A stretch of DNA of 64,000 nucleotides from Sipunculus nudus (Eukaryota > Annelida > Sipuncula > Golfingiida > Sipunculidae): assembly GCA_026874595.1 (NCBI GenBank), contig CM049308.1, positions 96,648,624 to 96,712,623 of the forward strand, written 5' to 3'. Both the position numbers and the translations under genes were made by a program. This document shows positions 1 through 11,398 of the stretch, one piece after another; position 1 is the first letter of the stretch; every line of letters starts with the position of its first letter. Under the pieces are notes generated by a model. That model did no database searches. It saw only the letters and a program-made list of their open reading frames with translations, and was not told where the DNA came from.

Positions 1-315
1 AGAGTCGTACTTGTTTGGTGAATGGTGATCACTAGTTTCATTAATTGGCTCGCAGAACACGTCTTTTTGACTTAATCTGAGGTTTCAAAGAAGATTTTAC
101 CAGAATCTGCCTTAGTATTAAGCAATATTTTTTTCTAGCTCTTTCATTTACGATTTTGTATTCAGCTTTAGGAGGGTCCAAAGGTAAATCAATGGAGAAA
201 GACCCATCGCTCAAGCTCGGCATGGCTTAAATCAGAAAAGCTAAAAACCATAAATTGTATTTTTAGAAAGTAATTAAGCATTGCATGATGGATTTAGTAG
301 ACTGAAAGCATTCTG
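1..315. other. Unassigned sequence at left edge
   Basis: No recognisable gene or repeat. A 60-codon minus-strand reading frame (41-223) has a fair start context (GCCATGC), but I recognise no family in it and it has no supporting neighbour. It is not called as a gene. Confidence 0.4.
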
Positions 316-540
316 GTCAAACATCTTTTTGTGTGTTTTAAATCAACATCTTTTTGTGTGTTTTTAATCAACATCTTTTTGTGTGTTTTTAATCAACATC
401 TTTTTGTGTGTTTTTAATCAACACCTTTTTGTGTGTTTTTAATCAACATCTTTTTGTGTGTTTTTAATCAACATCTTTTTGTGTGTTTTTAATCAACATC
501 TTTTTGTGTGTTTTTAATCAACATCTTTTTGTGTGTTTTA
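316..540 (+). repeat. 25-bp minisatellite, about nine copies
   Basis: A 25-bp unit containing ATCTTTTTGTGTG repeats head to tail. Complete units start at about 341, 366, 391, 416, 441, 466, 491 and 516, with a degenerate first unit at 316. One copy has CACC for CATC. Units are almost identical, so the array is young or homogenised. It is T-rich on this strand, with no coding meaning. Confidence 0.95.
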
Positions 541-599
541 ACGATTATTTGCTTTCATTTCTGCAATGAAAAACATGAAGTGGTGTTTTTTTCAATCGT

Positions 600-1280
600 G
601 TTTTTTTAACTTGTGTAATTGTAACCGTAACGGTTCAAATGAACGCTTGTTATGAGCTTGTTGTGTAGCGTAGATATATAAAACACATGCAGATTTTACC
701 CTTATATATTACCCTTTTATATATATTTATGGGGGAAATTTATATTTTAAATAAAGGCGATTTCAATCACCGCTTGGCCATTTATTTTAATTTACAATCG
801 GGGACAAAACATTTATACATTTAACATGGAACAATAACTTTTTTCATACGTGTCATTTTTATTATTATAATAGTATTATTTTAAGTACGTTTTGCATATA
901 AACAGAAGTTTCAAAGCTGTGGGCAGACTGTTCTAAATCATATTGGCAGATTTGAAAATCAAACATAAATCTAAACTAGTGATTCAAACTTTAATTTAAC
1001 TTGAAATGCATGAGTTGCAATCGAATCTGTTATGTTGAAACAAGAGATTGCGCAATTACTTTTAAAGGCATGTTGAAAAGGGAATCTCGGTCCAGTCAGT
1101 GGTAAATATCTGTCACCTGTGAACTCATGACTATATATAGCTGGTACCTAGCAAGGCCCAATAATTTTCTATTATACAGTCAGTACAATTAGAGATAAAC
1201 TTTATTATTAATTATTATTAATTACAAATTAATGAGAAAATCAATTTACAAGTTCAGAATTATTCGACATTTTTCTAAAT

Positions 1281-1348
<68 letters not shown>

Positions 1349-1555
1349 GGCCATTAAGCATTTATTATTGTGCATCCGATATATTGCTCATAATGCTGTC
1401 CAATACGAATTTCGGGGATGGCATTTCCTAGGTCGGAAACCAAAAATATCGTTCGGATTTGGTGTGAATAAAATTTCGGATGCGACATGATTTTAGTCGG
1501 AATGACAGAAATATTCGTTCGTGTCATATTCGTTGGACGCATGCAAGATTGTCCG
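600..1555 (+). repeat. Partial copy of the repeat at 2090-3135
   Basis: Blocks of this stretch reappear in the same order about 1.5 kb downstream. Shared blocks include the CGCTTGGCCA block (about 771), the GTGGGCAGACTG block (about 919), the AAACTAGTGATTCAAACT block, a CT/TA microsatellite, and a tail rich in TCGTTCGGA-like words. The tail breaks up just where the downstream copy enters its terminal inverted repeat. This copy is therefore a truncated relative of the element at 1665-3145. Confidence 0.75.
1283..1348 (+). repeat. (CT)n(TA)n microsatellite
   Basis: About 43 bases of CT repeat run directly into about 22 bases of TA repeat. It lies inside the partial repeat copy; the downstream copy has a pure TA run at the equivalent position (2888-2933). 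Confidence 0.95.
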
Positions 1556-1664
1556 TCCGACCCCATCCGTTTAAATTGTTTTTGTTGGACGGGTCGCTAT
1601 ATAAAAATTGTCGGATGACAGATCGGATACGTGCCGCAACCGCATAACAGGAATCGATCCCTTA

Positions 1665-2885
1665 AGGCGGTTTCACACTGGATGCGTCCGAACGAATTTT
1701 ACGTCCGAACGAAAATTTGCTGTACGAACGAAAAAATAAAATCCTTTATTTTATGTTGGTGCATTCACACCAAATCCGAACGATGCTATCCGAACGAAAA
1801 AAATAGAACATGTTCTATTTTTTGTCGTTCGCATCGGACAAGAATGGCTTCTTTTCACCTTCAACACAAAAGAGCTGGAACATTTATAACAGACAGGTTC
1901 ATTTGTACGTTACCTATTTGATATATAATACTGTCCAACAAAGAAATGTTGTTTCCTTGTCCACTGTTCTAAAATTATGTGATAAAAGAAAAATATAAAA
2001 AGAGGTATTATTTTATTTAAATCAAATTTATTTGATTTAAACAGATATTTATAACTTTTTTAGCTCCAATGATTTTTCCGTTAAAATCAGATATCTTTTT
2101 ATAAAATATGCATATTTCCTGGGGGGATTATATTTTAATCAGAGGGGAATTTAATCGCCGCTTGGCCACATTTTAATTTACTATCAAGGACAAAAAGTTT
2201 AGACTTTTAAACCAGGTTAAGTTATGATATTTCATGGTAAATTCTAATTCTTATTATATTATGTGCAATATATATATTACAGTTACTGTATGAAAGGGGG
2301 AGGGATGATTACATTGATCATCCTAGCCCCCTCCTCCCCTATATTGACGCCCCTGAATATGAGTCCGCTGTATAAGCGATATGTTCACGAAAAAGCAACA
2401 TTATCCAGGACTTGGTGTTCATTTCCCAACCCCTTCTCCGAAAATAAAATGTTCCGCGATAAATTTAGAAAAAAAAGTCATGAAACAATAATTTTTTCAT
2501 GTGTCATTTTTACTATTACAAAAGAATTATTTTTAGTTAAACATTTTGCATATTAACAGAAGTTTTAAAGCTTTGGGCAGACTGTTGGCAGATTTGAAAA
2601 TAAAATATAAATCAAACTAAACTAGTGATTCAAACTCTAACTTGAAATGCAGGAGTTGCATGGAATCTGTTCTGTTGAAACAACAGGTTGAACAGTTATT
2701 TTTAAAGGCAAGTTGAAATGGATATCTAGGTCTAGTCAGTGGTATAAATATATGTCACCTGTGAACTTATGACTACTGCTGGTACCTAGCTAGGCCCAAT
2801 AATTTTCAATTATTATTACTTACAAAATTAATGAGAAAATCAATTTACAAGTTCAATAATATTCGACATTTTTTTGTACATGCAG

Positions 2886-2937
<52 letters not shown>

Positions 2938-3145
2938 ATTAAGCCTATATTATAGTGCATCCGATATATTTCTCATATAGCTGTCCAATACGACTTTCGG
3001 AGACGAAAATTTCTCGGTCGGAAACCAAAAATATCGTTCGGATTCAGTGTGAATGAAATTTCGGATGCGACAGGATTTTAATCGGAACGACAGAAATATT
3101 CGTTCGTATCATATTCGTTCGGACGCATCCGGTGTGAAACCGCCT
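1665..3145. mobile_element. 1.48-kb TIR transposon, Harbinger-like
   Basis: Both ends carry an inverted repeat of at least 33 bp that starts AGGCGGTTTCACAC and has one mismatch (T/C) in the part I compared. TTA lies directly outside each end (1662-1664 and 3146-3148), which fits a 3-bp target duplication. A 3-bp TWA duplication is typical of the PIF/Harbinger superfamily, so that is the best class, though the terminal sequence itself was not matched to a named family. Further inverted words (TCGTTCGGA and its complement) lie just inside the ends as possible transposase-binding repeats. No transposase ORF is present, so the element is non-autonomous. A TA run sits at 2888-2933. Confidence 0.75.
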
Positions 3146-3148
3146 TTA

Positions 3149-4231
3149 TAAGGCAAAAAAAAATAATTAAAGGTATGGTTCTCAGGCACCGCCCGCGTCA
3201 ATTCTTACCCCCGCATCAAAAATTTTGATTTTGATTTTTATCTTCCAAGAAGATAAATAATTCAATTTATGTAGTGCTTTTAGCTGTTAAGCAAAAAAAA
3301 TGTTATTTTCATGCTTTTCCCTGATCGTATGACATTTTTATCGAAACAAACAAAAAAAAAGGTAAAAACTAAAATACCGCCCGTCCGCACTGCTTTCTGA
3401 ATAAAAGTGCCGGAGACATTTTCGAAAGAAATAATTCTTCTTCCGTTGTCGCTCTATATATTACGAACAATTATATTATCATTCACTTATATAGTTCTAA
3501 AACTTGTTTTACATATACAGTCGGTCCGGCTAATTATATATTGCATTTGTCAATCGATAATATTCATTTAAGCGGGGTATTCAAACCGTGTGTTAATCTT
3601 CAAGGTTTTAGCCGTCACTATAATACTATGAATTGCCATCGGATGGCTTGCGTGTGTTTCTCGTATTATTCAGATGGTTATGAATTTTCTTTTTTGGAAT
3701 TTTTCATTTAATGATGTTTCTATTCATTGGTTTATATATTTCATACATTTATAATTTCTAAACCTTCTAATGAAATAATACTGTATATTCACCTGGTTTC
3801 ATTTATTATTGATAAAAAAGATCTCACTGCTAATGGCTGGCAGCTTACCGATCACGTGAGTAAATCAAATGTTGTCATAGGTTTAATACGATTCCTCAAG
3901 GATTTTGGTTTAACATATAACATTTTATTTGTTTCAACTCAAGGAACAGAGAATTACTGTGCATTCACCTGGTCGTGTATGTTAAATCTATAAAAAGTGA
4001 TGCTGCAGAATGGCTAACAGATTAACGATGACGTGAATGTTGCAAAGGTCACGAAGTTTAGCAAGATTCCTAAAGGATTTTTTTTTATTTATATAAAACG
4101 TATTGTATTCCTTTTTGAACTTCAAAAATACTTTCTTCACGGTTACCTGTTCGTGTGTGGTCTTAAAAAAAGACGTTTCTGGAAAACGTCATCCTTCCGC
4201 CAGAGATTGTTTTTACTCAAAACCATTGCAC
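3149..4231. other. Unassigned AT-rich sequence
   Basis: No gene seen. The words ACCGCCCGCGTC (about 3188) and ACCGCCCGTCCGC (about 3375) form a loose local repeat. ACAGTCGGTCC near 3518 recurs inverted near 18560, so it may be a fragment of a small inverted-repeat element. Short ORFs here have no recognisable content. Confidence 0.4.
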
Positions 4232-4608
4232 TGTAAGGGATTTCTAATTCTAAGGACAGGATTTTCGTTTTTTCTATCTGGCTGGGTAATTCAAAGAACC
4301 ACAACAAATATATAGGGTTATAAACACAACTAAAAACTTTAACAACTATCGAACTGCATATGGTCTTAAGTACAAGGGATAAAGCACATACCAAGGTTGC
4401 CAAGGCTGACTCCTTGATGTACAGAAGATGGCGCTCTGAATCAGCAAACCAACTCCTCTGCATCAGCTGGAAGCCCAAACCCGACTGGCCTTCACCACGT
4501 GTGTGCTAGACAGGGGAAAAGGTCACTGACCGCCATACAGAACCCAGGTTAATGATCACCCAGATAAGGTGATACTCAGCCCAGGGTGGAAACAGGCGGG
4601 CAGTTACA
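4232..4608 (-). repeat. 3' LTR of the minus-strand gypsy element
   Basis: A 377-bp direct repeat of 13753-14128. On either strand it starts TGTAA and ends TTACA. On the minus strand a polypurine stretch (AGGGGGAAGGA, from 4609 on) touches its start, as expected next to a 3' LTR. Confidence 0.9.
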
Positions 4609-5875
4609 TCCTTCCCCCTATCGGGAAAAATTTTGCACAATATAGTGGAATATATTTTGTTGTAGTTTGTTTTGCATAATCCGTCATATTGCTTATCCTT
4701 TTGGAGGGGAGGACTGGTTTTTGTTTATTATTTGGCCCAAACTAGGCCTTTGCAGTCTGTGTATACGCTGTGAGCCGGCTACCCAACCCCTGACTCCCAT
4801 GTTGGGGGGGGGGGGGGGGGGAGGTAGGTTTATCCAGTGCTCGGTATCCCTGGGAGCGGGATTCCAAAAGCGGGTAGGGAGTTTTCTCTCCCTACACAGT
4901 ACTACTCAGAATTAGGGACTAGCAGTCTAATAGTTGTTTTGGAAGTTTAGAGAAGATCTATTTTATTAGATATACATATTATACACAAGTGACATCAGAT
5001 GACAATATAAAATAAACAAGAGTATGAAGATATGCATTAGATTATGGTTTATAATTAATGTAACTGTCCATAAATGATCCTATACAGTCCAGTTTCTCTA
5101 CATGAAAGTTCCATGTTTTAAGCCATATTAATCCTTTGACTCTGTCTGCACGGCTTAAACTGGCAGGACGGGGTCACTGTATTGGTTGCTGGGTGATATT
5201 GTCATCAGGAGACAGGATCGATGTCCATACCTGATTGGGCCCCCCTGGAATGAAAACAACAACAGCAGTACCTTCTCCTTTAATACAAGGGTAGTATTTA
5301 CAAAACTTTGACCATGGCCAGCGGTGGCTGATGAGTCAGTTCATCTACAACCGAATGAAATATGTGTAAGTAGAGGTAGTGGGGTTGGATGCTCTCGACT
5401 TCATTTTCTGCAAATGGGAAGGAAGTACAGTGAAATAACATATATTATAACAAAGGTACAAACATATATATATATATAATATATATACACACATATATAC
5501 ACACATATATATATACACACACATACATACACATATACACACCCATACATATACATACACACACACAAATATATAAACATATACACACAATACATATACC
5601 CAATAGTTTATTAAATATATTTTTGTATTATTTATTTATTTATTAATTTATTTATTTTGCACGTTTATATACATATATACATGTACAGTAAAGCTTGTAG
5701 GACATTTACTGTGAATATCCCCGTTCATTAAGATTTGCATAGTTATGTTTCCTTGTATTTCTACTGCTACGTCGAGTAGATTTAGGCCTGTGTGTATAAT
5801 CATTTGAAGGCCATGCTACAGGTTCATCGTTTTGTTGTGTGAGAGTTTGTTTTCTCCCTGATGGACATAGCTTAC
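4609..5875 (-). other. 3' non-coding tail of gypsy element 1
   Basis: Lies between the end of the integrase frame and the polypurine tract. It holds an 18-G run (4804-4821) and a mixed TA/CA microsatellite (about 5466-5600). No envelope-like frame is present. Short ORFs over the microsatellite are composition artefacts. Confidence 0.7.
5466..5600. repeat. Mixed (TA)n(CA)n microsatellite
   Basis: Alternating ATATAT and ACACAC runs with ACATAC steps. It gives rise to Tyr/Val/Cys-rich pseudo-proteins on the minus strand, which I rejected. Confidence 0.9.
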
Positions 5876-7155
5876 TTAGCAAAGATTTTTTTTTCCATTT
5901 CTGTTCAACCGGGCCCTGATTTTATTAAGTGATTCCGGGGGGATGCCCGCGAAATCCCCATTCGCTGCTCTAAGTAATCTGACGTCACAGTCATCGGCTA
6001 CATGTCGAGGCTCTGCACATTCATAGCAGTTTGGCGTTTCGCCAGTCCAGGCATAAGGATTTGTGTACCTCATGTTATCTGGGCGTTTTGCAGAGGGCCT
6101 GCCTTTTCTTGGTAACAAGTCTGTCTGTGCTGTCTTACTATGAACATTTTTTGTCCTGTTACGTAAGTGACGTTTGTGTGTAGGTCTGTCTGTCCTGACT
6201 TGCGTCCAATCAGAATTTGTAGGAGCGGAAGCAACTTTTGATCGATGAACTTTCTTCGTTGCCCCACTTTGCTGGTTTTGTATGTGACATGTAGTGTTAC
6301 GTTGTTCTGTAATCACCCACTGAGGGTCACATTTGGCAGTAAATGTCATAGGATTTTCAGCTTTTAATAGGACTGCCGTATTGTCCGCCAGTATTGGCGC
6401 ATTAGCCTGCCGTTCAGATCTCAGTCTGTCAGGTACGCGGCTGGCTTGAATGTGGGCTTGAGTCTCAAGCCAGATGCTGTGCATTCTCTGTATTCTGTCA
6501 TTTAGTGTATAAGCCATTTTGGGATCAATGTGGCGTAATGGAGCATTTGGGTGTCTCCCAAACACAACCAGATATGGGGACTGGCCTGTTGCCTCGTTAC
6601 GGGAACTGTTATGAGCCAACTGTACATCATTAAGAGCAGCCTCCCATTGATCAGGGTTATTTGCAAGTATTCTGGACAGTAGTTCTTTTACTGTCCGATT
6701 TACTCGCTCAATTTTCCCGTTAGATTGCGGGTGGTGTTCTATGCCTAGTTCTTTAAGGTATTTATCCCAAGCTGTAGCATTAAATTCCAGGCCATTATCT
6801 GTGAGGATAGTCCTAGGAGTGCCATAACGAGCAAAATATTGCTGGTGTAGGGTTGTCCATACAGACTTACATGTTTTGTCAGGGAGAAGGAATACCTCAA
6901 GGAATGAACTTAGGTGGTCAATGACTGTGAGGACGTATTTATTGTCGTTCTCACCAGCAACAAATGGGCCTATTAGGTCACAGGAGATGAATTGGAAACA
7001 CTGTGATGGCACAGGCATTTCCTGAATAGCCACTCTGTCTCTGGGTGCTCTCTGCAAGGTGCAGTTTGGGCTGTTGTGGATGACCCGTTGTACTAATCTT
7101 TTCAGTCCCGGAAACATCTATGCTTCATTAACCCTATGCATTGTTTTGATTACTC
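5876..7155 (-). pseudogene. Integrase of gypsy element 1 (broken)
   Basis: The main 413-codon frame (7117-5876) covers the catalytic core and tail of a retroviral-type integrase, which inserts the cDNA into the host genome. Counting from Met 7117, the acidic triad is D47, D107 (in LTDNG) and E137 (in KIERVN). Only 29 residues separate D107 and E137; the usual gypsy spacing is 35, as in the second element here. About six residues just before HPQSNG therefore seem to be deleted. Upstream, the zinc-binding HHCC part (GHLGVIKTMHR, about 7164-7132) survives but is cut by an in-frame TAG before MFPGL and by another stop and a frame change near 7170. The first HHCC cysteine is serine (S16). Oddly, an intact CCHC knuckle (C364, C367, H372, C377) lies near the C-terminus. 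Confidence 0.85.
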
Positions 7156-8215
7156 CTAGATGGCCAAGCTAAAGATGTGCATTTTTATTACTTTTTCTTG
7201 GTAAGGAGGTGGCATAACAAGCCTTGGGTACTGTGGCGCCCCCTTGTACGGTGGCCGCAAATTATAGAGTGCCCCATCGATCAGTGTGAGATACGGATGG
7301 CCCTTCTGAGCTTTCCGTTTCAGTGTTTGGAACTGTAATGTTTGTGCCTCGATTTTGGCATCCAAATCGATGTCATCATACACATGTCGTGCTGTAACAG
7401 GAATTAGATCCTCAGCTTCACTGTCTTCCATGAGGTCTATCATTTCTATTGCTCGAGGGGATACACAGGCTATGACTGGTGGCTCTGGCACTGGTGGAAT
7501 CGGCTTTGAATTGTGCAGTCTGGACAACATATCAGCTTTTACATTCAGGCAGCCCTTTCTATACACAATTTTAGGAGAGAACTCTGCCAGTGTCAGTGCC
7601 CTCCGCTGAACCCTTGTGTTATTTATCTTTGAGGTAAACAGACTCTGCAAGGGTCTGTGGTCAGTGTAGAGTGTAAACTGGCTACCCAGGAGGTAGTGTC
7701 TTAGCTTTGTAAGGGCTACCATGACAGCCAGGCCTTCACGCTCGATGGTAGAATAATTACGCTGCGCTGGATTAAGTGTGTGTGACACATACTCAATAAC
7801 TCTTTCTGTGTTATTGTCATCCAGCTGGACCAGCACTGCGCCTACTGCCACAGTTGACGCATCAGTGTACAGGTGGCAAGGCTTTACGGGATCTGGAAAG
7901 GCCATCACCTGAGGTGAGACAAGTAGGTATTTCAATTTTTGGAAGGCCGCTTCGTGGTCTTGGCCCCAGTGGTATTTAGCATGTTTCTTTGTTAATGCCA
8001 CCAGGGGTGCTGCAATTTCGGCATAATTCTTTACGAATTCCCTGTAAAACCCACAGGTGCCTAGCAGGCTGCGAACACCTTTAACATTTGTGGATGCTGC
8101 CATGTTTCTTATGGCTTCAGTCTTTTCTGGATCTGGCAGTTTTCCTTCTGCTGATATAATGTAGCCCAGAAGTTTTACTGCTGGTTTAGCAAAATGGCAT
8201 TTTGGGCCTTGAGTT
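7156..8215 (-). pseudogene. RT thumb and RNase H of gypsy element 1
   Basis: The longest piece (8103-7156, 315 codons) holds the end of the RT connection (GTCGFYREFVKNYAEIAAPL) and an RNase H domain, which degrades the RNA strand of the RNA-DNA hybrid. Likely catalytic acids are D81 (LYTDAS), E121 (STIERE), D148 (LYTDH) and D191 (KADMLSR), all present. The frame is open upstream of Met 8103 to about 8195, so that Met is not a real start. It joins the RT frame through a short stretch in the third frame (about 8255-8195), which needs two one-base deletions to explain. It ends in a frame change before the integrase zinc finger. Confidence 0.85.
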
Positions 8216-9330
8216 TTAGGTTATACCGTTGAAGACAACGAAATACCTTTGCAAGTGTTGCACATGTTCCTCTCTGCTTTTACTGAAGACCACAATGTCA
8301 TCTATGTAAGCACGGGCACAATTGTCTAACACAGCTTCTTTGAGGGCCCAACTTATGGCTCTTTGGAATGCAGAGAGCGCCACTGAAAGGCCAAAAGGGC
8401 AACGGACAAACTCATAGAGTCCGCTAGGTGTGGCCATTGCTGTCAGGGGTATGCTGTCAGGATGCATTGCTAACTGGTGGTACCCTGACTTCAAATCGGG
8501 GGTGGAAAATATTGTTGCACCCTGTAAATCATCAAAAATGTCAGACAAGCGTGGGAGGGGGAACTTGTCTGCCTGGATTGTCTGGTTGACCTTCCGGTAG
8601 TCGACTACCAGCCGAACTGAACCATCCGGTTTGTCTACCAGGGACACAGGACTACTATAGGGTGACCTACTTGGTCTAATGATCCCTTCTTTTAGTAGTT
8701 TTTGTACTTCCTGGTCAAGCACCTTTTCCTTTGCCAGGGGAACCCTATAAGGTGGAAGTGATGTGATTGTCTCATTTGTTCTAACTTTTAATGGCGGTAG
8801 ACTCAAAATGGACATTTTCTCCTCTGATGAGGCGAACACATCACTAAACTGTCTCAGGACGTGATCTAAATCTGCGTCAGCATAACACGGCCTTGTGATG
8901 AAGATTTTAGTTGGTGTTCCCACGTATTCATGTGTAATCTTGAACACACGACGATACCATGTCAAGGTATCTTGTTCGAGGTCAAGGTCGGCACAGCCGC
9001 TGTTCAGTACGTCACTCCCTGAGATAAGATCATGTGGTAAGTCTGGTACCACGAATAGGCGTAACCTAGTGTCAAGATTTGAGAATAACACATAGGTTAT
9101 ACCAGTCACTACAAGCTTATTGCTCGTGACGGACTGGAGCCCATGGGGGGGGGGGGGGGGCTCCTCCAATGTGAGTTTATTATTTTTTCTGTGAAGGTTC
9201 ATGAAAGTATCATGCCGCATCAACGAAACAGCCGCCCCAGTGTCAATAAGAGCTTCTAGGCTAACTTCAGCATAGTGTAATTTAACGAATGGGCGTCCCT
9301 GTTGATGTCGTGATGCGGCCCTTACCAGTT
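8216..9330 (-). pseudogene. Protease and RT of gypsy element 1
   Basis: This frame overlaps the end of gag in the -1 frame. Entered by a -1 slip at 9328-9334, it reads through without a stop into a retropepsin active site, DTGAAVS (about 9249-9229), which would cleave the polyprotein. The reverse transcriptase follows: SPYSSPVSLVDKPDGS, then VDYRKVNQ, FPLPRLSDIFDDL, and the YIDD catalytic box (8297-8308). All these core motifs are intact. A 16-base G run (9146-9161) encodes a short polyproline stretch between protease and RT. The frame is lost near 8255 and ends at 8216. The standard gene order and YIDD box support Ty3/gypsy. Confidence 0.9.
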
Positions 9331-10473
9331 TAAATGACAGTGAGGCCCGTGGATGGGTTTGTTCAAAGTATATGTATAACCCTCATGGGAAATTTCCTGA
9401 GGGGCGTCGACAAATTTTTGTGCAATGGGTTGTACAGCATGAACTTGCTGACCAGATTTCTGAACATGACTGACCATAGGTTCAATATACCGATTATGTT
9501 GATCAGTCACACCCTTTCGACTTCTGTTCACTTGTTGTGATGCTTGTTGTTTGTGTGTTTGTGGTGGTTTACTGGTCCACGTTTGGCCCTCTTGGGCCCA
9601 AGGGGCCCATTGGCCCCGAGCATATGTTTTCTTCAGGGTAAAGGACTGGTTACTCATATGTCCTACTTTGGAGCCGTAATAACAGACTGGTCTGTTATTC
9701 TGTATATATCTCATGTAAGGCTGTTGTTTTCTGTGTGCTGTTTTTGTATCAAAGGGATGATGGAAATGCTTATTAATGAGATCTATGTCCCTAGGGGTTT
9801 TGTATTTCATGTCAGCCTCAGGGTCTCCTCCGAGTTTCTGAAAAGCTAAGTCATCATGCATCAGGTTTCTGGCAGTTTACATGGCCTCATCTATATCCTT
9901 GCATTTGAGGGCTGCACTTGCTGCAGCAGGACTACTCAGACTGCGTGCATAGTGTTCTATAATTTCCTTATTTTTGTCAGCGGGGATGGTATTTCCATAC
10001 AATTCTACCACCAATTGTATGAAGGTGTCATTATGCTCCTCTAGCATTGTTTGTGATTTCTGTCTGAACTTGGTCAGTCTGTTTTTGAGGTGATCCATGT
10101 CGTTAGGTGGCAGAAAAGTGAACCTAATATGTTGGATAACTTCCTGCCAAGTTACATTTTGCGTAACCTTTCCCTTTTCATCTGTTGTTGATTTTCTCAG
10201 CATAAAACATTCAACAGACTTTGCGACTTTGCCAACTAAAGTGGATCGAATCACTGATTTGACAAGATTGTTATCATTGTCTAAGTCAACGGCAGCCTGT
10301 TTTATTTGTTCAGCATAATGTCTGATTTGTCCTGCATTACTGCAGGCACAATGGCCGATTCTGCCTATTGTTCTATCAAGATTGAATTGAAGATCAAGTA
10401 ATATACTGGTGGTTTGAACCTTATTTAAGGCCCGAGTAAGGTCTTCACGTGTGTCAGACATGTTGTTGTTCAC
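9322..10473 (-). pseudogene. Gag of gypsy element 1, one internal stop
   Basis: Two pieces, 10473-9877 (198 codons) and 9874-9322, lie in the same frame and are separated only by a TAA at 9877-9879, so gag was one frame of about 384 codons. Position, the basic Gln-rich C-terminal half and a knuckle remnant identify it as the capsid/nucleocapsid protein that packages the element RNA. The nucleocapsid knuckle is damaged: the pattern CYYGSKVGHMSNQS keeps the first Cys and the His, but Gly and Ser stand where CCHC needs Cys. It ends at TAA 9322-9324, two codons after a slippery heptamer that leads into pol. Confidence 0.8.
9328..9334 (-). promoter_or_regulatory. -1 ribosomal frameshift site TTTAAAC
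   Basis: On the minus strand, TTTAAAC sits in the correct register: gag reads CAT TTA AAC TGG TAA, so the heptamer is T TTA AAC. A -1 slip gives CTG GTA AGG and stays open into the protease DTG. X XXY YYZ heptamers of this exact sequence are efficient -1 sites in other systems. The frame relation of gag and pol is exactly -1. I did not find a convincing downstream pseudoknot by eye. Confidence 0.8.
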
Positions 10474-11088
10474 AGTGGCTTTTACCTAGTTGCAGGTAGT
10501 AAAATTCTCTGGAACTGTTAAGTGTAATACTCTCAGCTAGTCATGTGAATTAAACCATAATACTCTATAAATTTGTAAAAAGCAATGCTGTTCACAAGAA
10601 AATTTAATGGGAGATAAAGATAAGAGAACTAAAACTTTGTTGGGCGTTTGTCTGTTTTAATTTATTTTATTTATTTAATTAATTAATTTATTTATTTATT
10701 TTTTTATGTATTGTTTATTCATTTGTTTGTTTACCGATTATTAAAGTCAAGTGGATGGATATATATAACAAGTCAGTCACTGGCCGTAAAATATGAAGTC
10801 ACAAGCGCATTTATAGCACGGGCCTGTTCGCTACTAAGCACGGTGGACTAAGGTAATTTTATCTAGCATGTAAGAGGAGGGATTAACATCCACAGTCGGC
10901 CTTTGAGCCAGGAGGCAGCAGGGGCTGGGGGTCCAAAGTTCAGTTCAGCATGGTGGTATGACATCTGCATCTGGTTTGTTCTTGTGTGCTGATGTTAAGA
11001 TTTTTATATGAGCCCTCTAAGGGCTATAAAAAATGGTAATTTAACAGGGATATTGGTTTAATAGGGATGGATATTCTTTAATGTGCAA

Positions 11089-11398
11089 CTAGCAATTACC
11101 CGTGCTACGCACGGTTTTCGGCGAGCATTTAGTTCTGATGTCAAATAGTCTGTCATAGTTGCATGTCTTGGGTGTACAATGTTACTGTCTCTTTAAATCC
11201 GACATTTGGTATAAGTGTTCTGTCTCTGAGTTAACCTTGTGTCGGAGTCTGAATGACCTCGACGAATACGTTCTTGTCCGAATGGTGGAATGTCTTCGGA
11301 CAAACCTGGAGCATATGTATGTCAAAAATCACGGCAAACCGTAGTGTCAAAGGAGACATGTAAATTCACACAATCGCGTTACGCTATTAATATATAGA
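11089..11398 (-). mobile_element. Miniature Helitron, 310 bp
   Basis: Read on the minus strand it starts TCTATATATTAATAGCG (from 11398) and ends with a hairpin (CCGTGCGTAGCACGG) followed by ATTGCTAG at 11089. A 5' TC, a 3' GC-rich hairpin and a CTRR end are the defining Helitron marks. The flanking bases are A on the 5' side and T on the 3' side, as expected for insertion between A and T. There is no Rep/helicase coding sequence, so it is non-autonomous. Confidence 0.8.

Noticed and set aside
41-223. 60-codon minus-strand ORF with fair start context
   Set aside because: No known motif, no neighbour and length within chance for this region. It could be a first exon of a gene outside the window, but this cannot be supported.
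316-540. Regular 25-bp repeats that could suggest a CRISPR array
   Set aside because: Units abut with no spacers and the genome is animal. It is a minisatellite.
5345-5595. Tyr/Val/Cys-rich minus-strand ORFs
   Set aside because: Translation of a TA/CA microsatellite.
4609-5875. Envelope gene downstream of integrase in gypsy element 1
   Set aside because: No long frame, signal peptide or membrane segment; only G-run and microsatellite sequence.
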